Of a DNA stretch of 64,000 bases, positions 9,500 through 17,532 are shown one piece after another. Within the stretch, counting starts at the first letter, position 1; every line of letters starts with the position of its first letter. The position numbers and the translations under genes were made by a program. Origin of the DNA: Methylocystis sp. B8 (GTDB taxonomy: Bacteria; Pseudomonadota; Alphaproteobacteria; Rhizobiales; Beijerinckiaceae); NCBI RefSeq assembly GCF_005771425.1, contig NZ_VBTZ01000010.1:1-64000 (forward strand), in the 5' to 3' direction. The notes below the pieces were generated by a model. That model searched no databases. It had not been told where the DNA came from and worked only from the letters and a program-made list of their open reading frames with translations.

Positions 9500-10423
9500 T
9501 TATCCGCCGCCTGCGCGAAGCAGGGCAGTTTCAAGCTCCGCGACGAGCTGTTGCCGCTTCTCTTTTGAAATCTTATCCAGGTTTATCTGGCGCCATTTGA
9601 TCGCGGGCAAATCCTTCGCGCCAGCCACATCCAGCAACGACCAATCGGGTTCGCCGCGCTCGAATGACAAAAGGAATCGACGGTGGGGGTCCCGCATGTC
9701 GCCGACGATGCGGGCGACCAACTCCTTGCGGGCCGCGAGCAGCTCGGCAAGGGGGACCGGCTGCGCCGTCATGCCTTGAAACCCGCGTTCATATTCCTGA
9801 GATATGTCTTTCTGTCGGGATGCGAGCACCTCTCCCATGGGCCGGTCGTGACTTAGCAGATAGACGATAAAGGCGCGGCGCAGGGCGTCACTGATGCCCT
9901 CGCCGGCAAGCAGATCGCGCACATCGAAGAGATCGCGGGGGTGCTGACGGTCGAACGCGGCGACAATCTTGCCGCCGTACAAATCTTCAAATGAAAGCAG
10001 CTGAATTTCGGCGAACCCGAATTGCTGTTCGACAGCCTGAGATACGCCTTGGGTTTGCGCCTCATAAGCGCAGCCGCGCATGACGGGAGTGACTTCGATC
10101 TTTGTCTGCACGCCCTCGGACCGGACATTCAACTTCGTCGCTGTCCCTTCGATTTGAGACTCAGCGACCTGACTGCCGGGAATATTTTGTTTTATGCGGG
10201 CGGCAATGCGCTTCATGGCGGCGTCGATAGCTGCAAGCGACTCTTCGCGTCCGGCAACCGGAAGATAAGTGAGGTCTATGTCGACCGACAGCCGCGGCAT
10301 GTCGCGTACGAAGAGATTGATGGCGGTTCCGCCCTTCAATGCAAAACATTCTTCCTGCGCGACTTGCGGAAGCGTGCGTATCAGAAGCGCAACCTGCCTT
10401 CGATATTCTTCAGAGAACGCCAT
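9500..10423 (-). CDS. abiEii: AbiEii/AbiGii-type nucleotidyltransferase toxin (type IV TA)
   Basis: A 307-residue protein of the DNA polymerase beta-like nucleotidyltransferase fold. The signature Gly-Gly pair lies at residues 31-32 (LKGGTAINLF) and is followed by the metal-binding DIDLTY at 48-53. AbiEii toxins use NTPs to modify cellular RNA and stop growth, which aborts phage infection. The gene overlaps the upstream antitoxin gene by 14 bases on the same strand, the usual AbiE order of antitoxin first and toxin second. Full length for the family, with no sign of decay. Confidence 0.9.
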   Translation of the reverse strand: MAFSEEYRRQVALLIRTLPQVAQEECFALKGGTAINLFVRDMPRLSVDIDLTYLPVAGREESLAAIDAAMKRIAARIKQNIPGSQVAESQIEGTATKLNVRSEGVQTKIEVTPVMRGCAYEAQTQGVSQAVEQQFGFAEIQLLSFEDLYGGKIVAAFDRQHPRDLFDVRDLLAGEGISDALRRAFIVYLLSHDRPMGEVLASRQKDISQEYERGFQGMTAQPVPLAELLAARKELVARIVGDMRDPHRRFLLSFERGEPDWSLLDVAGAKDLPAIKWRQINLDKISKEKRQQLVAELETALLRAGGG

Positions 10424-11252
10424 CCAGGTCCTCCGGCACGGTGATCTGATAGGCGTGATCGAGCTTGCCGCCCTTCACCAGCATGCGCTTTCCTTTCCCG
10501 AGATCGATTTTGTTTTTGTCCAGATATTTCAGCCATGCGTGATGGTGGCGGTCGGCAAAGAAGAAAAAAAGGCGCTTAACCTTTATGCTGCGGCAATCGG
10601 GAAGAAGTTTTTGGAGCCGGCGCGGGCTCAGATTTGTAAGGCCTTCCATCAGCTTATCCACCTGATGGAAACTCTCATGTGCAGGGAGTTCATCAAGCAA
10701 TTCGAGGATGGCGCGTTCGGGCGCCGATATGGTCAGCGGCCAGTCCCACTGGCCCCAAGGCTGGACAGTGAGGCTCATATCGACGGGAGCGGCGGTGCTG
10801 CTTTCACGTTCGGTATTCCAGGTCAGGCCGGGCAACGTGCGAAGGGCGGCTTCGCCAGAAAAAAGCCTGCGGTCGTTATGCCAGATGAACCGGACCGCGA
10901 GCGGTAGCTTGTGAAGCCATGCCGGCGGAGCCTTGAGACCGTAGAGGTGCACTTCCTTGGTGGTTTGTGACAGGTAATGGGCGTAGCCCTCCAATTCGAG
11001 CGCCGTACGGCCGCCGACCACAAGCGGATGTGCGAGCAAGGTTTGAAGTGAAATGACAACCTGTTGCCAGCTCAGAGCGCCACGCGGGCGACGAAAAACG
11101 CGTGCGGCCGGCTGCTCCAGCCATCCTGTCGCGACGTAATGGTTCCAAAGCTGGCGCGAATAGCCTTGCCGCTTAAGCCAGCCGGCATCGATGAGAAGGC
11201 CTTCCGGAAGCTCCTGCTCTAGGTTTGAGCGTTTCGATTTTTGTCCAACCAT
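10410..11252 (-). CDS. abiEi: AbiEi-type antitoxin and transcriptional repressor
   Basis: A 280-residue protein. The N-terminal part (LLIDAGWLKRQGYSRQLWNHYV) is a winged-helix DNA-binding domain. The central part (VVGGRTALELEGYAHYL, then EVHLYG) matches the AbiEi/transcriptional regulator family. AbiEi neutralises the toxin without forming a stable complex and represses its own operon by binding inverted repeats. Its start codon lies inside one arm of an inverted repeat, ATATTTGAC at 11251 and GTCAAATAT at 11309, which fits autoregulation. Divergent from the cassette that starts at 11408. Confidence 0.88.
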   Translation of the reverse strand: MVGQKSKRSNLEQELPEGLLIDAGWLKRQGYSRQLWNHYVATGWLEQPAARVFRRPRGALSWQQVVISLQTLLAHPLVVGGRTALELEGYAHYLSQTTKEVHLYGLKAPPAWLHKLPLAVRFIWHNDRRLFSGEAALRTLPGLTWNTERESSTAAPVDMSLTVQPWGQWDWPLTISAPERAILELLDELPAHESFHQVDKLMEGLTNLSPRRLQKLLPDCRSIKVKRLFFFFADRHHHAWLKYLDKNKIDLGKGKRMLVKGGKLDHAYQITVPEDLDGVL

Positions 11253-11407
11253 ATTTGACGATATATAAGAATCTTAAACTCTTTGCTAGTTTGAAAATCT
11301 AGTGTTCTGTCAAATATCCTTAGTCACAACGGATGACTTTCAAACCAGAAGTCCAAATTTGACATTGTCAGATATTTTATAAGATAATTATGACATGGAG
11401 AATCGGA
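11251..11407. promoter_or_regulatory. Divergent control region of abiE and the QueC-like cassette
   Basis: An AT-rich 150-base gap. ATATTTGAC at 11251-11259 and GTCAAATAT at 11309-11317 form a perfect 9-bp inverted repeat, and a related AAATTTGAC lies at 11356-11364. The last contains TTGACA (11359-11364), a candidate -35 element for rightward transcription, with TAAGAT or AGATAA as possible -10 sequences about 15-17 bases later. AbiEi could therefore repress both its own gene and the rightward cassette; that link is inference. Confidence 0.5.
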
Positions 11408-11977
11408 ATGAGCGACGGTCCTCATAAAAGCCTGCCAATGCGGGTCGGTTGGAAGAAGTTCGCGAAGTGCGCGGACAAGGCGGCTTTCGAGCCCGAACAA
11501 CTTGCGGACCTCGCGATTCCCGCCCTGGAAGGCGACTGGCGGGAAGATGTTGCCCCCCATCTTGGCGTGCTCGGCAAACTCCTCGGCGATAGCAATCAGC
11601 CCTCACTGTTTGCCGGTGCGAACAGTGCCGAACTGGAATCGCTGAAGCGGCTCAGCCCCGGCAATTCCCTTTGGCATGCCGTCGTGGACGCCGTCGCGCA
11701 GGCCGTCGCGGGCGGCCGGAGCGGTGAGGACGCGTTGCTGGACGGCGCCACCAAGGCCCTGCTCGATCGTGGCGCCAGAGGCGTACGCCAGGTTGAAGAA
11801 CACTACTTGCGGAGGACCAAAGAGGCCCGCGCGTTAAAGGTGGGGAAAAGAATGGAAGACGGCATATCCAGTGCGCCGATTGCACAAACGGCTCGCCGAC
11901 TGCTCGGGATTGATCGCGACGCGGCGGCGTCCCCGACGCCGAAGCTGCAAGGACTTGATGACGGGGTGAGGTTCTGA
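11408..11977 (+). CDS. Unknown protein, first gene of the QueC-like cassette
   Basis: I place the start at the ATG at 11408 (MSDGPHKSL) because GGAG lies 8 bases upstream; an in-frame ATG exists at 11390. The product is 189 residues, mostly helical by composition, without membrane segments or a motif I recognise. The middle (LSPGNSLWHAVVDAVAQAVAGG) and the end (QTARRLLGIDRDAAASP) look well ordered rather than random. Its TGA overlaps the next ATG by one base (TGATG), so it is translationally coupled to the QueC-like gene. In Qat-type systems the gene just before the QueC-like gene also encodes an unnamed partner; a similar role as substrate or partner is possible but unproven. Confidence 0.75.
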   Translation: MSDGPHKSLPMRVGWKKFAKCADKAAFEPEQLADLAIPALEGDWREDVAPHLGVLGKLLGDSNQPSLFAGANSAELESLKRLSPGNSLWHAVVDAVAQAVAGGRSGEDALLDGATKALLDRGARGVRQVEEHYLRRTKEARALKVGKRMEDGISSAPIAQTARRLLGIDRDAAASPTPKLQGLDDGVRF

Positions 11978-13371
11978 TGCCGAAAAGATGTGAGGACGAT
12001 GAATCCGCGATCCGTGTCGCCGTTGTCGACAGCGATGCGCGTTCGCGCCCGGGCTGGATCAAATGCCGCATCGAGGAAAATCTGCGGTTCTCGGCGGAGC
12101 CGCTCGCGTCGTATTTCTTTGCGAAGTGGGACCCGCTTGTATTCGATGCGCTGCTTCTGGCCGCGGCTGTCGAGTTCTGCGACAGGATCAAGCGGCGTCC
12201 GTCGTTTCAGTGGTCGCGCGATATCGAACTGCGAATCCCTGTCCACTCTCCTGCAGTGTGGAAGCAGAGGGATGTGACGGAGAGTCTTCATGACGCACTT
12301 GAATTTCTGACCGGAGATCGCTGGCGCGTCGAATTCGCGGAACGCAAGAACGCAATTAACCCGCCGCGCCAGGGGCTTTTCAATCTTCCACCGGCGGAAT
12401 CATTAGCCATTATCCCCTTCAGCGAAGGATTGGATTCGCGGGCGGTTGCCGGCCTTATGTCGCGGGAATTTAGTGACCGCCTCATCCGCGTGCGGCTTGG
12501 CACGAAGTCGGACGATCGGCCCAGCGATTCATCGGGCCGTAGGAGTCCGTTCGCGGGCGTGCCTTACTACGTGCGGCGCGGCGAACATCGCTTTGTTGAA
12601 TCGAGCGCGCGTTCGCGCGGTTTCAAATTCGCGCTCCTCAGCGGGCTCGCCGCTTATATGGCGAAAGCTGACCGCGTCTTCGTGCCCGAAAGCGGCCAGG
12701 GTGCCCTCGGCCCCTCACTGGCGCCCGTCGGTCAGGCTTATGAGGATTATCGCAACCATCCGGCCTTTACCGCGAAAATGAGCGTCTTCCTGAAGTCGCT
12801 TCTCGGCCACGACGTTCGATTCGAATTTCCGCGCCTTTGGTTCACCAAGGGCGAAACGCTGCTGAAATATGTTTCGGGAAGCGCGCAGGCGGCGGACTGG
12901 AAGGAGACGCGGTCCTGCTGGCAGGACAACCGCTATGTTTCCGTCAACGGGCATAGGCGTCAGTGCGGCATTTGCGCGGCCTGTATGTTACGTCGCCTGA
13001 GCGTGCACGCCGCGGGATTATCCGAAGCGCCCGAGACTTACATTTGGGAAGACTTGCGTGCCGGATCATTTGAGGACGGGGCGGCGGCTGGATTCAAGAA
13101 GATCGCCGCCCAGCGCAACTATGCCATTGCAGGCGCGTTGCACCTCGATCATCTGGCCGGCCTGCGGCAGTCGCGGATTCACGCGCCCGCACTTGAATCA
13201 ACCGCCCGTCAGCTCGCGCGATCTCTTGAACTGCCGCAGCACGAAGCGCGTGCGGGAATTGAACGCATGCTGATCCAACACGAAAAGGAGTGGAAAGACT
13301 TCATGGAATTCCTGGGACTTGATTCATTTGTGTCCAGATGGACTGAGCGCGCGTATGACCACGCTGCTTGA
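11977..13371 (+). CDS. QueC-like PP-loop ATPase of a putative defence cassette
   Basis: A 464-residue protein. A PP-loop reads IPFSEGLDSRAVAGL at about 146-160, where the usual SGGxDS is SEGLDS. Cys314, Cys330, Cys333 and Cys336 (QCGICAACMLRR) reproduce the four-cysteine zinc site of QueC, the 7-cyano-7-deazaguanine synthase. True QueC is about 230 residues and sits with other queuosine genes; this one has an extra N-terminal domain of about 140 residues and a C-terminal extension, and no queuosine gene is nearby. QueC-like proteins occur in phage-defence systems such as Qat and type IV CBASS, so a modifying role on a protein or nucleic acid is more likely than tRNA queuosine synthesis. Overlaps both neighbours. 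Confidence 0.82.
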   Translation: MPKRCEDDESAIRVAVVDSDARSRPGWIKCRIEENLRFSAEPLASYFFAKWDPLVFDALLLAAAVEFCDRIKRRPSFQWSRDIELRIPVHSPAVWKQRDVTESLHDALEFLTGDRWRVEFAERKNAINPPRQGLFNLPPAESLAIIPFSEGLDSRAVAGLMSREFSDRLIRVRLGTKSDDRPSDSSGRRSPFAGVPYYVRRGEHRFVESSARSRGFKFALLSGLAAYMAKADRVFVPESGQGALGPSLAPVGQAYEDYRNHPAFTAKMSVFLKSLLGHDVRFEFPRLWFTKGETLLKYVSGSAQAADWKETRSCWQDNRYVSVNGHRRQCGICAACMLRRLSVHAAGLSEAPETYIWEDLRAGSFEDGAAAGFKKIAAQRNYAIAGALHLDHLAGLRQSRIHAPALESTARQLARSLELPQHEARAGIERMLIQHEKEWKDFMEFLGLDSFVSRWTERAYDHAA

Positions 13372-14533
13372 AGATATGCCTTCTGTTGAAGTGGGGGAGC
13401 GTTTACGCCTTGCGCGCGAGTCGGCGCGGCTCAAGCAGGCTGATGCCGCAACCGCCCTCAATATCGCCCGGACGACCCTTATCGCCATCGAGAAAGGGCA
13501 AAGGCGCGTTCGGCTTGGCGAGCTGCAACAGCTTGCAAAATTATACCGCACGTCCGTCAATGCCTTGCTACGGACGGAAGCGATCCAGGTCGATCTGGCG
13601 CCGCAATTTCGCAAACTCGGCATTCAGCTTGACGATGCGGTTGCGAATGCGGCGCAGCTTCTTTGCGATCTCGCAAAAGCGGAAGTCGAGCTTGAAAATC
13701 TGCTCGGGGTAAAGCGCGCAAGGAACTACCCGCCGGAGCGGACGATCCTGCACGGCGATGTGCGGACGCAGGCCGAACAAGATGCGCTCGAACTGCGGCA
13801 ATGGCTCGGGCTCGGGCTAAGTCCCATCCTGGACATTGTGACGCTTCTTGAAATGGAGCTTGGGGTTCGAGTCTATGTTCGTCGTATCGACGGGCGCATT
13901 TCCGGTCTTTTTGCTTACGACGATTCCCTCGGCGCCTGCATTCTTCTTAATGCAAACCACCCGCGCGAGCGCCGCGCGCAAACTGCTGCTCACGAATTGG
14001 CGCACCTTGTTTCCACGCGGCGGCGTGCGGAAATTCTGGACGGCGGTTCGACGAATTCCCGCGAGGAACGTTACGCGATTGCGTTTGCTCGTGCGTTTTT
14101 GACGCCGGCGCGAACGGTCATGCAGAAGTTCCGCGAAGTGACGGTGGGATCATCCAAGCTCACGCGCCGTCACATAATCATCCTGGCGCATATTTTCGGC
14201 GTATCGCGCGAAGCAATGGTGCGCCGGCTCGAAGAGCTTGGGCTGACCAAGGACGGGACCTGGGAGTGGTTTGAGCTGTATGGCGGCATTTCCGATGAGC
14301 AGGCGCATCAGGTTCTTGGCGACCTTTCCAGCTCGGATGCCCACAAGGCAGATGCTGACCGGCCCACGACGCTGCGGCTCGGGTTGCTTGCCGGAGAAGC
14401 CTGGAGGCGTGGACTTCTGACCGAAGGCCAGCTCTCGCGTATGCTGCATATCGACCGGATTGAACTGCGCCGGATGTTTGACGGCCTGGAAATCGAAGGG
14501 AGCGAGGCCGATGGGGCTCTCCTGCCTGACTGA
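13355..14533 (+). CDS. XRE-type HTH protein with ImmA/IrrE metallopeptidase domain
   Basis: I use the ATG at 13355 (MTTLLEDMPSVEVGERLRLAR), which overlaps the QueC-like gene by 17 bases; an upstream in-frame start at 13319 would lengthen the overlap. Residues of about 12-70 are an XRE helix-turn-helix (LKQADAATALNIARTTLIAIEKGQ). The zinc-protease motif HELAH lies at 213-217, typical of ImmA/IrrE (COG2856) peptidases, which cleave repressors after a stress signal. The fusion of an HTH and a protease in one chain suggests a sensor-regulator for the cassette. The 3' end overlaps the PIN-like gene by 23 bases. Confidence 0.88.
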   Translation: MTTLLEDMPSVEVGERLRLARESARLKQADAATALNIARTTLIAIEKGQRRVRLGELQQLAKLYRTSVNALLRTEAIQVDLAPQFRKLGIQLDDAVANAAQLLCDLAKAEVELENLLGVKRARNYPPERTILHGDVRTQAEQDALELRQWLGLGLSPILDIVTLLEMELGVRVYVRRIDGRISGLFAYDDSLGACILLNANHPRERRAQTAAHELAHLVSTRRRAEILDGGSTNSREERYAIAFARAFLTPARTVMQKFREVTVGSSKLTRRHIIILAHIFGVSREAMVRRLEELGLTKDGTWEWFELYGGISDEQAHQVLGDLSSSDAHKADADRPTTLRLGLLAGEAWRRGLLTEGQLSRMLHIDRIELRRMFDGLEIEGSEADGALLPD

Positions 14534-15143
14534 TTCAACCGCCGTAATCGTTATGGATGCCAGCACCGCAATCAACATGAATGCGACAGGATGCGCTGCG
14601 CGGATTCTGCGTGCGCTGCCAAACCGGATTGCCATCACCGAGGTCGTGATGGCTGAACTGGCTGACGACCGGCGTTCCGGACGCCGGGATTCTGAACTGA
14701 TTGTCGAGCTCCAAAAAGCCGGGCTGATCGCTGTCGTTCCGCTCTCGGAATCACAGGAACGTCACTTTGAATCGCTGGTGATCGGATGCGGCGTTGACAC
14801 GCTCGACGACGGCGAAGCTGCGACCATCTCGTACGCCGCAGAAACCGGCGCAACGGCGTTAATCGATGAACGAAAAGCCAATCGCATCTGCGGCGAACGA
14901 TATCCGCTGATCCGCATCGGATGCACCGTTGATCTGTTCGTTCACGCGAATGTCAGAACGTCACTTGGAGATTCTGGTCTCGCCGAAGCAGTGTTTGCCG
15001 CTCTTCAGCAAGCGCGCATGAGAGTGCTGCCACATCACCTGGACTGGGTGGTCAGGCTGATAGGACAGGAACGGGCGCAGGAGTGCCCGAGCCTACCCAG
15101 AGCCGTTCGGACCGGGAACCGACTGGTAGCGGATGCGCGTTAG
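14511..15143 (+). CDS. PIN-like nuclease, last gene of the QueC-like cassette
   Basis: Start taken at ATG 14511 (MGLSCLTDST), which has GGGAG upstream and lies inside the 3' end of the protease gene. The 210-residue product has the scattered acidic residues of PIN RNases: Asp16 in VIVMDAS, Glu44 or Glu49 in EVVMAEL, the DDGEAAT segment at 99-105 and Asp119 in LIDERKA. PIN proteins cut RNA, usually as toxins, yet no VapB-like antitoxin gene is adjacent. It may be the effector of this cassette, held in check by its co-encoded partners. The second residue is glycine, which may matter if the QueC-like enzyme modifies N-termini; that is speculation. Confidence 0.72.
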   Translation: MGLSCLTDSTAVIVMDASTAINMNATGCAARILRALPNRIAITEVVMAELADDRRSGRRDSELIVELQKAGLIAVVPLSESQERHFESLVIGCGVDTLDDGEAATISYAAETGATALIDERKANRICGERYPLIRIGCTVDLFVHANVRTSLGDSGLAEAVFAALQQARMRVLPHHLDWVVRLIGQERAQECPSLPRAVRTGNRLVADAR

Positions 15144-15383
15144 GCGCACCCTGAGCGAGCAGGCCGCAATGGTGTTCGCTTGCTTGATGACAAAAGTGAC
15201 AGTCTACCCATCTCCAGGATGGCGCGAATGACTGATGGTCGTTCCAACCCATGAGTTTCGATCGCGCCGCTCTCGCGCCGACGGGATTTGTGAACCTCGA
15301 GCCCGCGGCACAGCGTTAAAAATCCTTTTACGGGTTCAGGATGTAAATGGCAGCCTCTTCGGCCCGGTCAGAGAAGCGAGCGC

Positions 15384-15755
15384 ATGAGCGAGAATGCCGA
15401 TTTCGAAAAGAGAGCTCTCGAAGCCTTGCTCCGTTATCGCGAAGCGCTCGCCAGGGTCGAAGCGTTGGAAAAGGAAGAGGCGACGGCGCACCAAGCGCTT
15501 GTCGAATGGCACGGCCGCCTCGAAAAGTCGACTTCCAACCCCGCCACTCCGATCGCGAGATCGAATCTCATCGAAGCTGGGCAGGACGCCATTTCCCGGC
15601 TGCACAACATCCGCTTCGCAATGAGTGAGGCGACGGCGGAGTTGAAATCAGCTTTCACCACTCTTGTCGCCTTCGACGACGCATTGGGCTACCTCCCAAT
15701 TCCGAAGGCGACCGATTCGAACGTGAAGAATGCGGGCGGCAGTCCGGAAGAGTGA
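15384..15755 (+). CDS. Small helical coiled-coil protein of unknown function
   Basis: A 123-residue protein with a good ribosome site (GAGAAGCGAG) before ATG 15384. Residues 5-45 (ALLRYREALARVEALEKEE and following) are strongly helical and could form a coiled coil. No membrane segment or catalytic motif is visible. It stands alone, followed by a hairpin terminator and a convergent luxR-type gene. I recognise no family. Confidence 0.6.
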   Translation: MSENADFEKRALEALLRYREALARVEALEKEEATAHQALVEWHGRLEKSTSNPATPIARSNLIEAGQDAISRLHNIRFAMSEATAELKSAFTTLVAFDDALGYLPIPKATDSNVKNAGGSPEE

Positions 15756-15764
15756 TCTGCAGGG

Positions 15765-15797
15765 AGAGACAGGGAGGGCGTCCTGTCTCTTGCATCA
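15765..15797 (+). terminator. Stem-loop terminator after the 123-residue gene
   Basis: A perfect 9-bp stem, AGAGACAGG at 15765-15773 with CCTGTCTCT at 15782-15790, and an 8-base loop. The T-run is poor, so it may act on both strands between two convergent genes. Confidence 0.55.
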
Positions 15798-15869
15798 CCC
15801 GATTTTGTATCAACGCAAAGCTACCCAGCCTCGCTTGTCGGCGCGAGTTCGCCTTCGCCCTGCTTCCGG

Positions 15870-16595
15870 TTAGGGAATCAGCCCGCGCCTCAACGCCAGC
15901 GCCACGACATGCGCGACGTTTTCAGCGTCGAGTTTGGCGCGCGCACTGTCGAGATGAAAGGCGATGGTGCGCGTCTTAACGCCGAGGATCTGACCGATCT
16001 GATCCATGGTGCGGCCGCGTGACGTCCAAGCGAGACATTCCGCCTCGCGTTGGCTCAAAGGCGACGACGGATCAAGGCCGACAGGAGTTTTCAACGTGGC
16101 TTCGACATGGGCGTGAAAATACATGCCCATGAGTTGCAAAATGTCCCTTGCCTTCGAAATCTTTTCGTGGAGATCTGAACCTTGCTTATCGGCTGCGAAA
16201 GTGAAAAGCGCGAACCGATCGAACCCAGCCGGAATCGGGATAGTGACGCCACGTTCGATTCCGAACTCCGCCGCCTCGCATATAAAGCGCTTAACTTGGT
16301 CTCCTCGACCCCTCGCCATCTGCGGGCCGCTCCAGTGGAAAGGATCACGGTCGCGACGCGCTCGGATGAGAACCGGATCAATCAGATCGTAGCGTTGGCT
16401 CCAATAGCGCGTGGTCCATTGCTTCGGATATGTCGAAATCAATGTGTGACCATGCTCGGCGAGTCCGAGGTAAGCAAAACTGCGAAAGCCCAATTTCTGG
16501 GTCGCCCGCTCGGCAACCGCGCGAAACGCCGCCTTGTCTGACGCTGTGCTGACGCCGTCGATGAATTCCTGAAATGCATTTTCAACTCGCCGCAT
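15870..16595 (-). CDS. LuxR/TraR-type quorum-sensing regulator
   Basis: Start set at ATG 16595 (MRRVENAFQEF) with AAAGG upstream; a TTG-initiated extension to 16661 is less likely. The 241-residue product has an N-terminal autoinducer-binding domain with conserved Trp and Tyr residues (YPKQWTTRYWSQRYDLIDPVL) and a C-terminal LuxR helix-turn-helix (LSQREAECLAWTSRGRTMDQIGQILGVKTRTIAFHL). TraR-type proteins switch on conjugation genes when acyl-homoserine lactone builds up. The gene diverges from the virB operon, and a lux-box-like palindrome lies between. No luxI-type synthase occurs in the window, so it may respond to a signal made elsewhere. Confidence 0.9.
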   Translation of the reverse strand: MRRVENAFQEFIDGVSTASDKAAFRAVAERATQKLGFRSFAYLGLAEHGHTLISTYPKQWTTRYWSQRYDLIDPVLIRARRDRDPFHWSGPQMARGRGDQVKRFICEAAEFGIERGVTIPIPAGFDRFALFTFAADKQGSDLHEKISKARDILQLMGMYFHAHVEATLKTPVGLDPSSPLSQREAECLAWTSRGRTMDQIGQILGVKTRTIAFHLDSARAKLDAENVAHVVALALRRGLIP

Positions 16596-16740
16596 TTTTT
16601 GGGCCTTTCGCCGTTGATTCGACGCGCCCCCCGCCCCCTGTTCGAGCAACGGCCTCCACAATGCTTTTGAAGACCGCCGCCAATTTCGGACTGGTGTCTG
16701 TGACCACGATGCGGCGATTTTGTGAACACGCTTATAAAAC

Positions 16741-16760
16741 TCCTGTGAAATTTCGCAGGT
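16741..16760. promoter_or_regulatory. lux-box-like palindrome upstream of the virB operon
   Basis: The sequence TCCTGTGAAATTTCGCAGGT is a near-perfect 20-bp inverted repeat with the lux-box pattern CCTG, ten bases, CAGG. It lies in the divergent gap between the LuxR-type gene and virB1, where such a regulator would be expected to bind. Assignment is by pattern and position only. Confidence 0.55.
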
Positions 16761-16938
16761 TTATCGCCACCGCGCTTCTGGTTCCCTGCGCCCGAATTCA
16801 TCCGCGATTCGGAAGATTTGAACCATGCGCTTCGCCTCACAAAGCCGCCGCCGTTTCAGCGCCGACGCCAACATCCGTCCACGACTGCGCGGACGAAAAG
16901 CGCAGCGCGACGCCGCCTGACGTCGCGGAGGCAACGAA

Positions 16939-17484
16939 ATGGACTTCTCAGCGTTCATGGCGCTCGCCGAGGGTTGCGCGCCGGGCGTCGATATAAGGCC
17001 GCTGATCGGGATTGTGCGCGCTGCGAGCGGCTTCGAGCCTCTTTCGCTCACAATCGATGGCCGCAGGCCAATCAAAATACTAGCGACCTCGAAGGACGAG
17101 GCGATTGCTCTCGCGATGCAGGCGAAGGTCGGCAATCAAGACGTGCGTCTGGGTCTCGCTGGTCTGACATTTGGCGATCTCAATAAGGCGGGAATCGGCG
17201 TCGCGGACGCCTTCGAGAGCTGCCCGTCGCTGCGCGGCGCCGCGCAGATTCTCCACGAAGATCCGAAGCATTTTGCAAGGTCGAAAGCAGCGATCGATTT
17301 GAATGCCGGCGTGTCGCTATCGGCTGATGGCGAATCTGGTCATCGGGAAGAGTTGCCAATTCCTCGAGAAGAGTTCGCCGCTCCCACGGAGTCGCACGAG
17401 ACGCCCAAAAAGAAATGGGACGTGTTTGGTGGCGACTCCGGAAAATCGCTCCTCGTCTATGAGTCGTCTCCCTCCCCACGGTAA
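16939..17484 (+). CDS. virB1: VirB1-like protein with degenerate transglycosylase site
   Basis: A 181-residue protein at the head of the T4SS operon. It keeps the VirB1 outline: the start MDFSAFMALAEGCAPGV, the helix-strand IGIVRAASGFEPLSLTIDG, then DVRLGLAGLTFGDLNKAGIGVADAFESC. In active VirB1 the motif is VESGFNP, with Glu as catalytic acid, and GLGQIN follows. Here the Glu position is Ala (RAASGF) and the GQIN box is AGLTF. So the fold is likely kept but lytic transglycosylase activity is probably lost, or the protein serves only as an assembly factor. The ATG has GGAGG upstream. Confidence 0.8.
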   Translation: MDFSAFMALAEGCAPGVDIRPLIGIVRAASGFEPLSLTIDGRRPIKILATSKDEAIALAMQAKVGNQDVRLGLAGLTFGDLNKAGIGVADAFESCPSLRGAAQILHEDPKHFARSKAAIDLNAGVSLSADGESGHREELPIPREEFAAPTESHETPKKKWDVFGGDSGKSLLVYESSPSPR

Positions 17485-17532
17485 GGGCCGCCCGCAAACC
17501 TATCTGGCCATCTCAAATGGAGTTCGAAATTT

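Noticed and set aside
11977-13371. Calling the QueC-like gene a queuosine biosynthesis gene
   Set aside because: No queD, queE, queF or tgt is near, the protein is twice the usual length and it sits in a defence island in an overlapping operon.
11408-13371. Calling the cassette a Qat system
   Set aside because: Only the QueC-like gene fits. No QatA-type ATPase or QatD/TatD-type nuclease gene is present, and the first gene is not recognisably QatB.
16574-16996. Plus-strand frame upstream of virB1
   Set aside because: It overlaps the LuxR start region and the divergent promoter, lacks a ribosome site and shows no domain.
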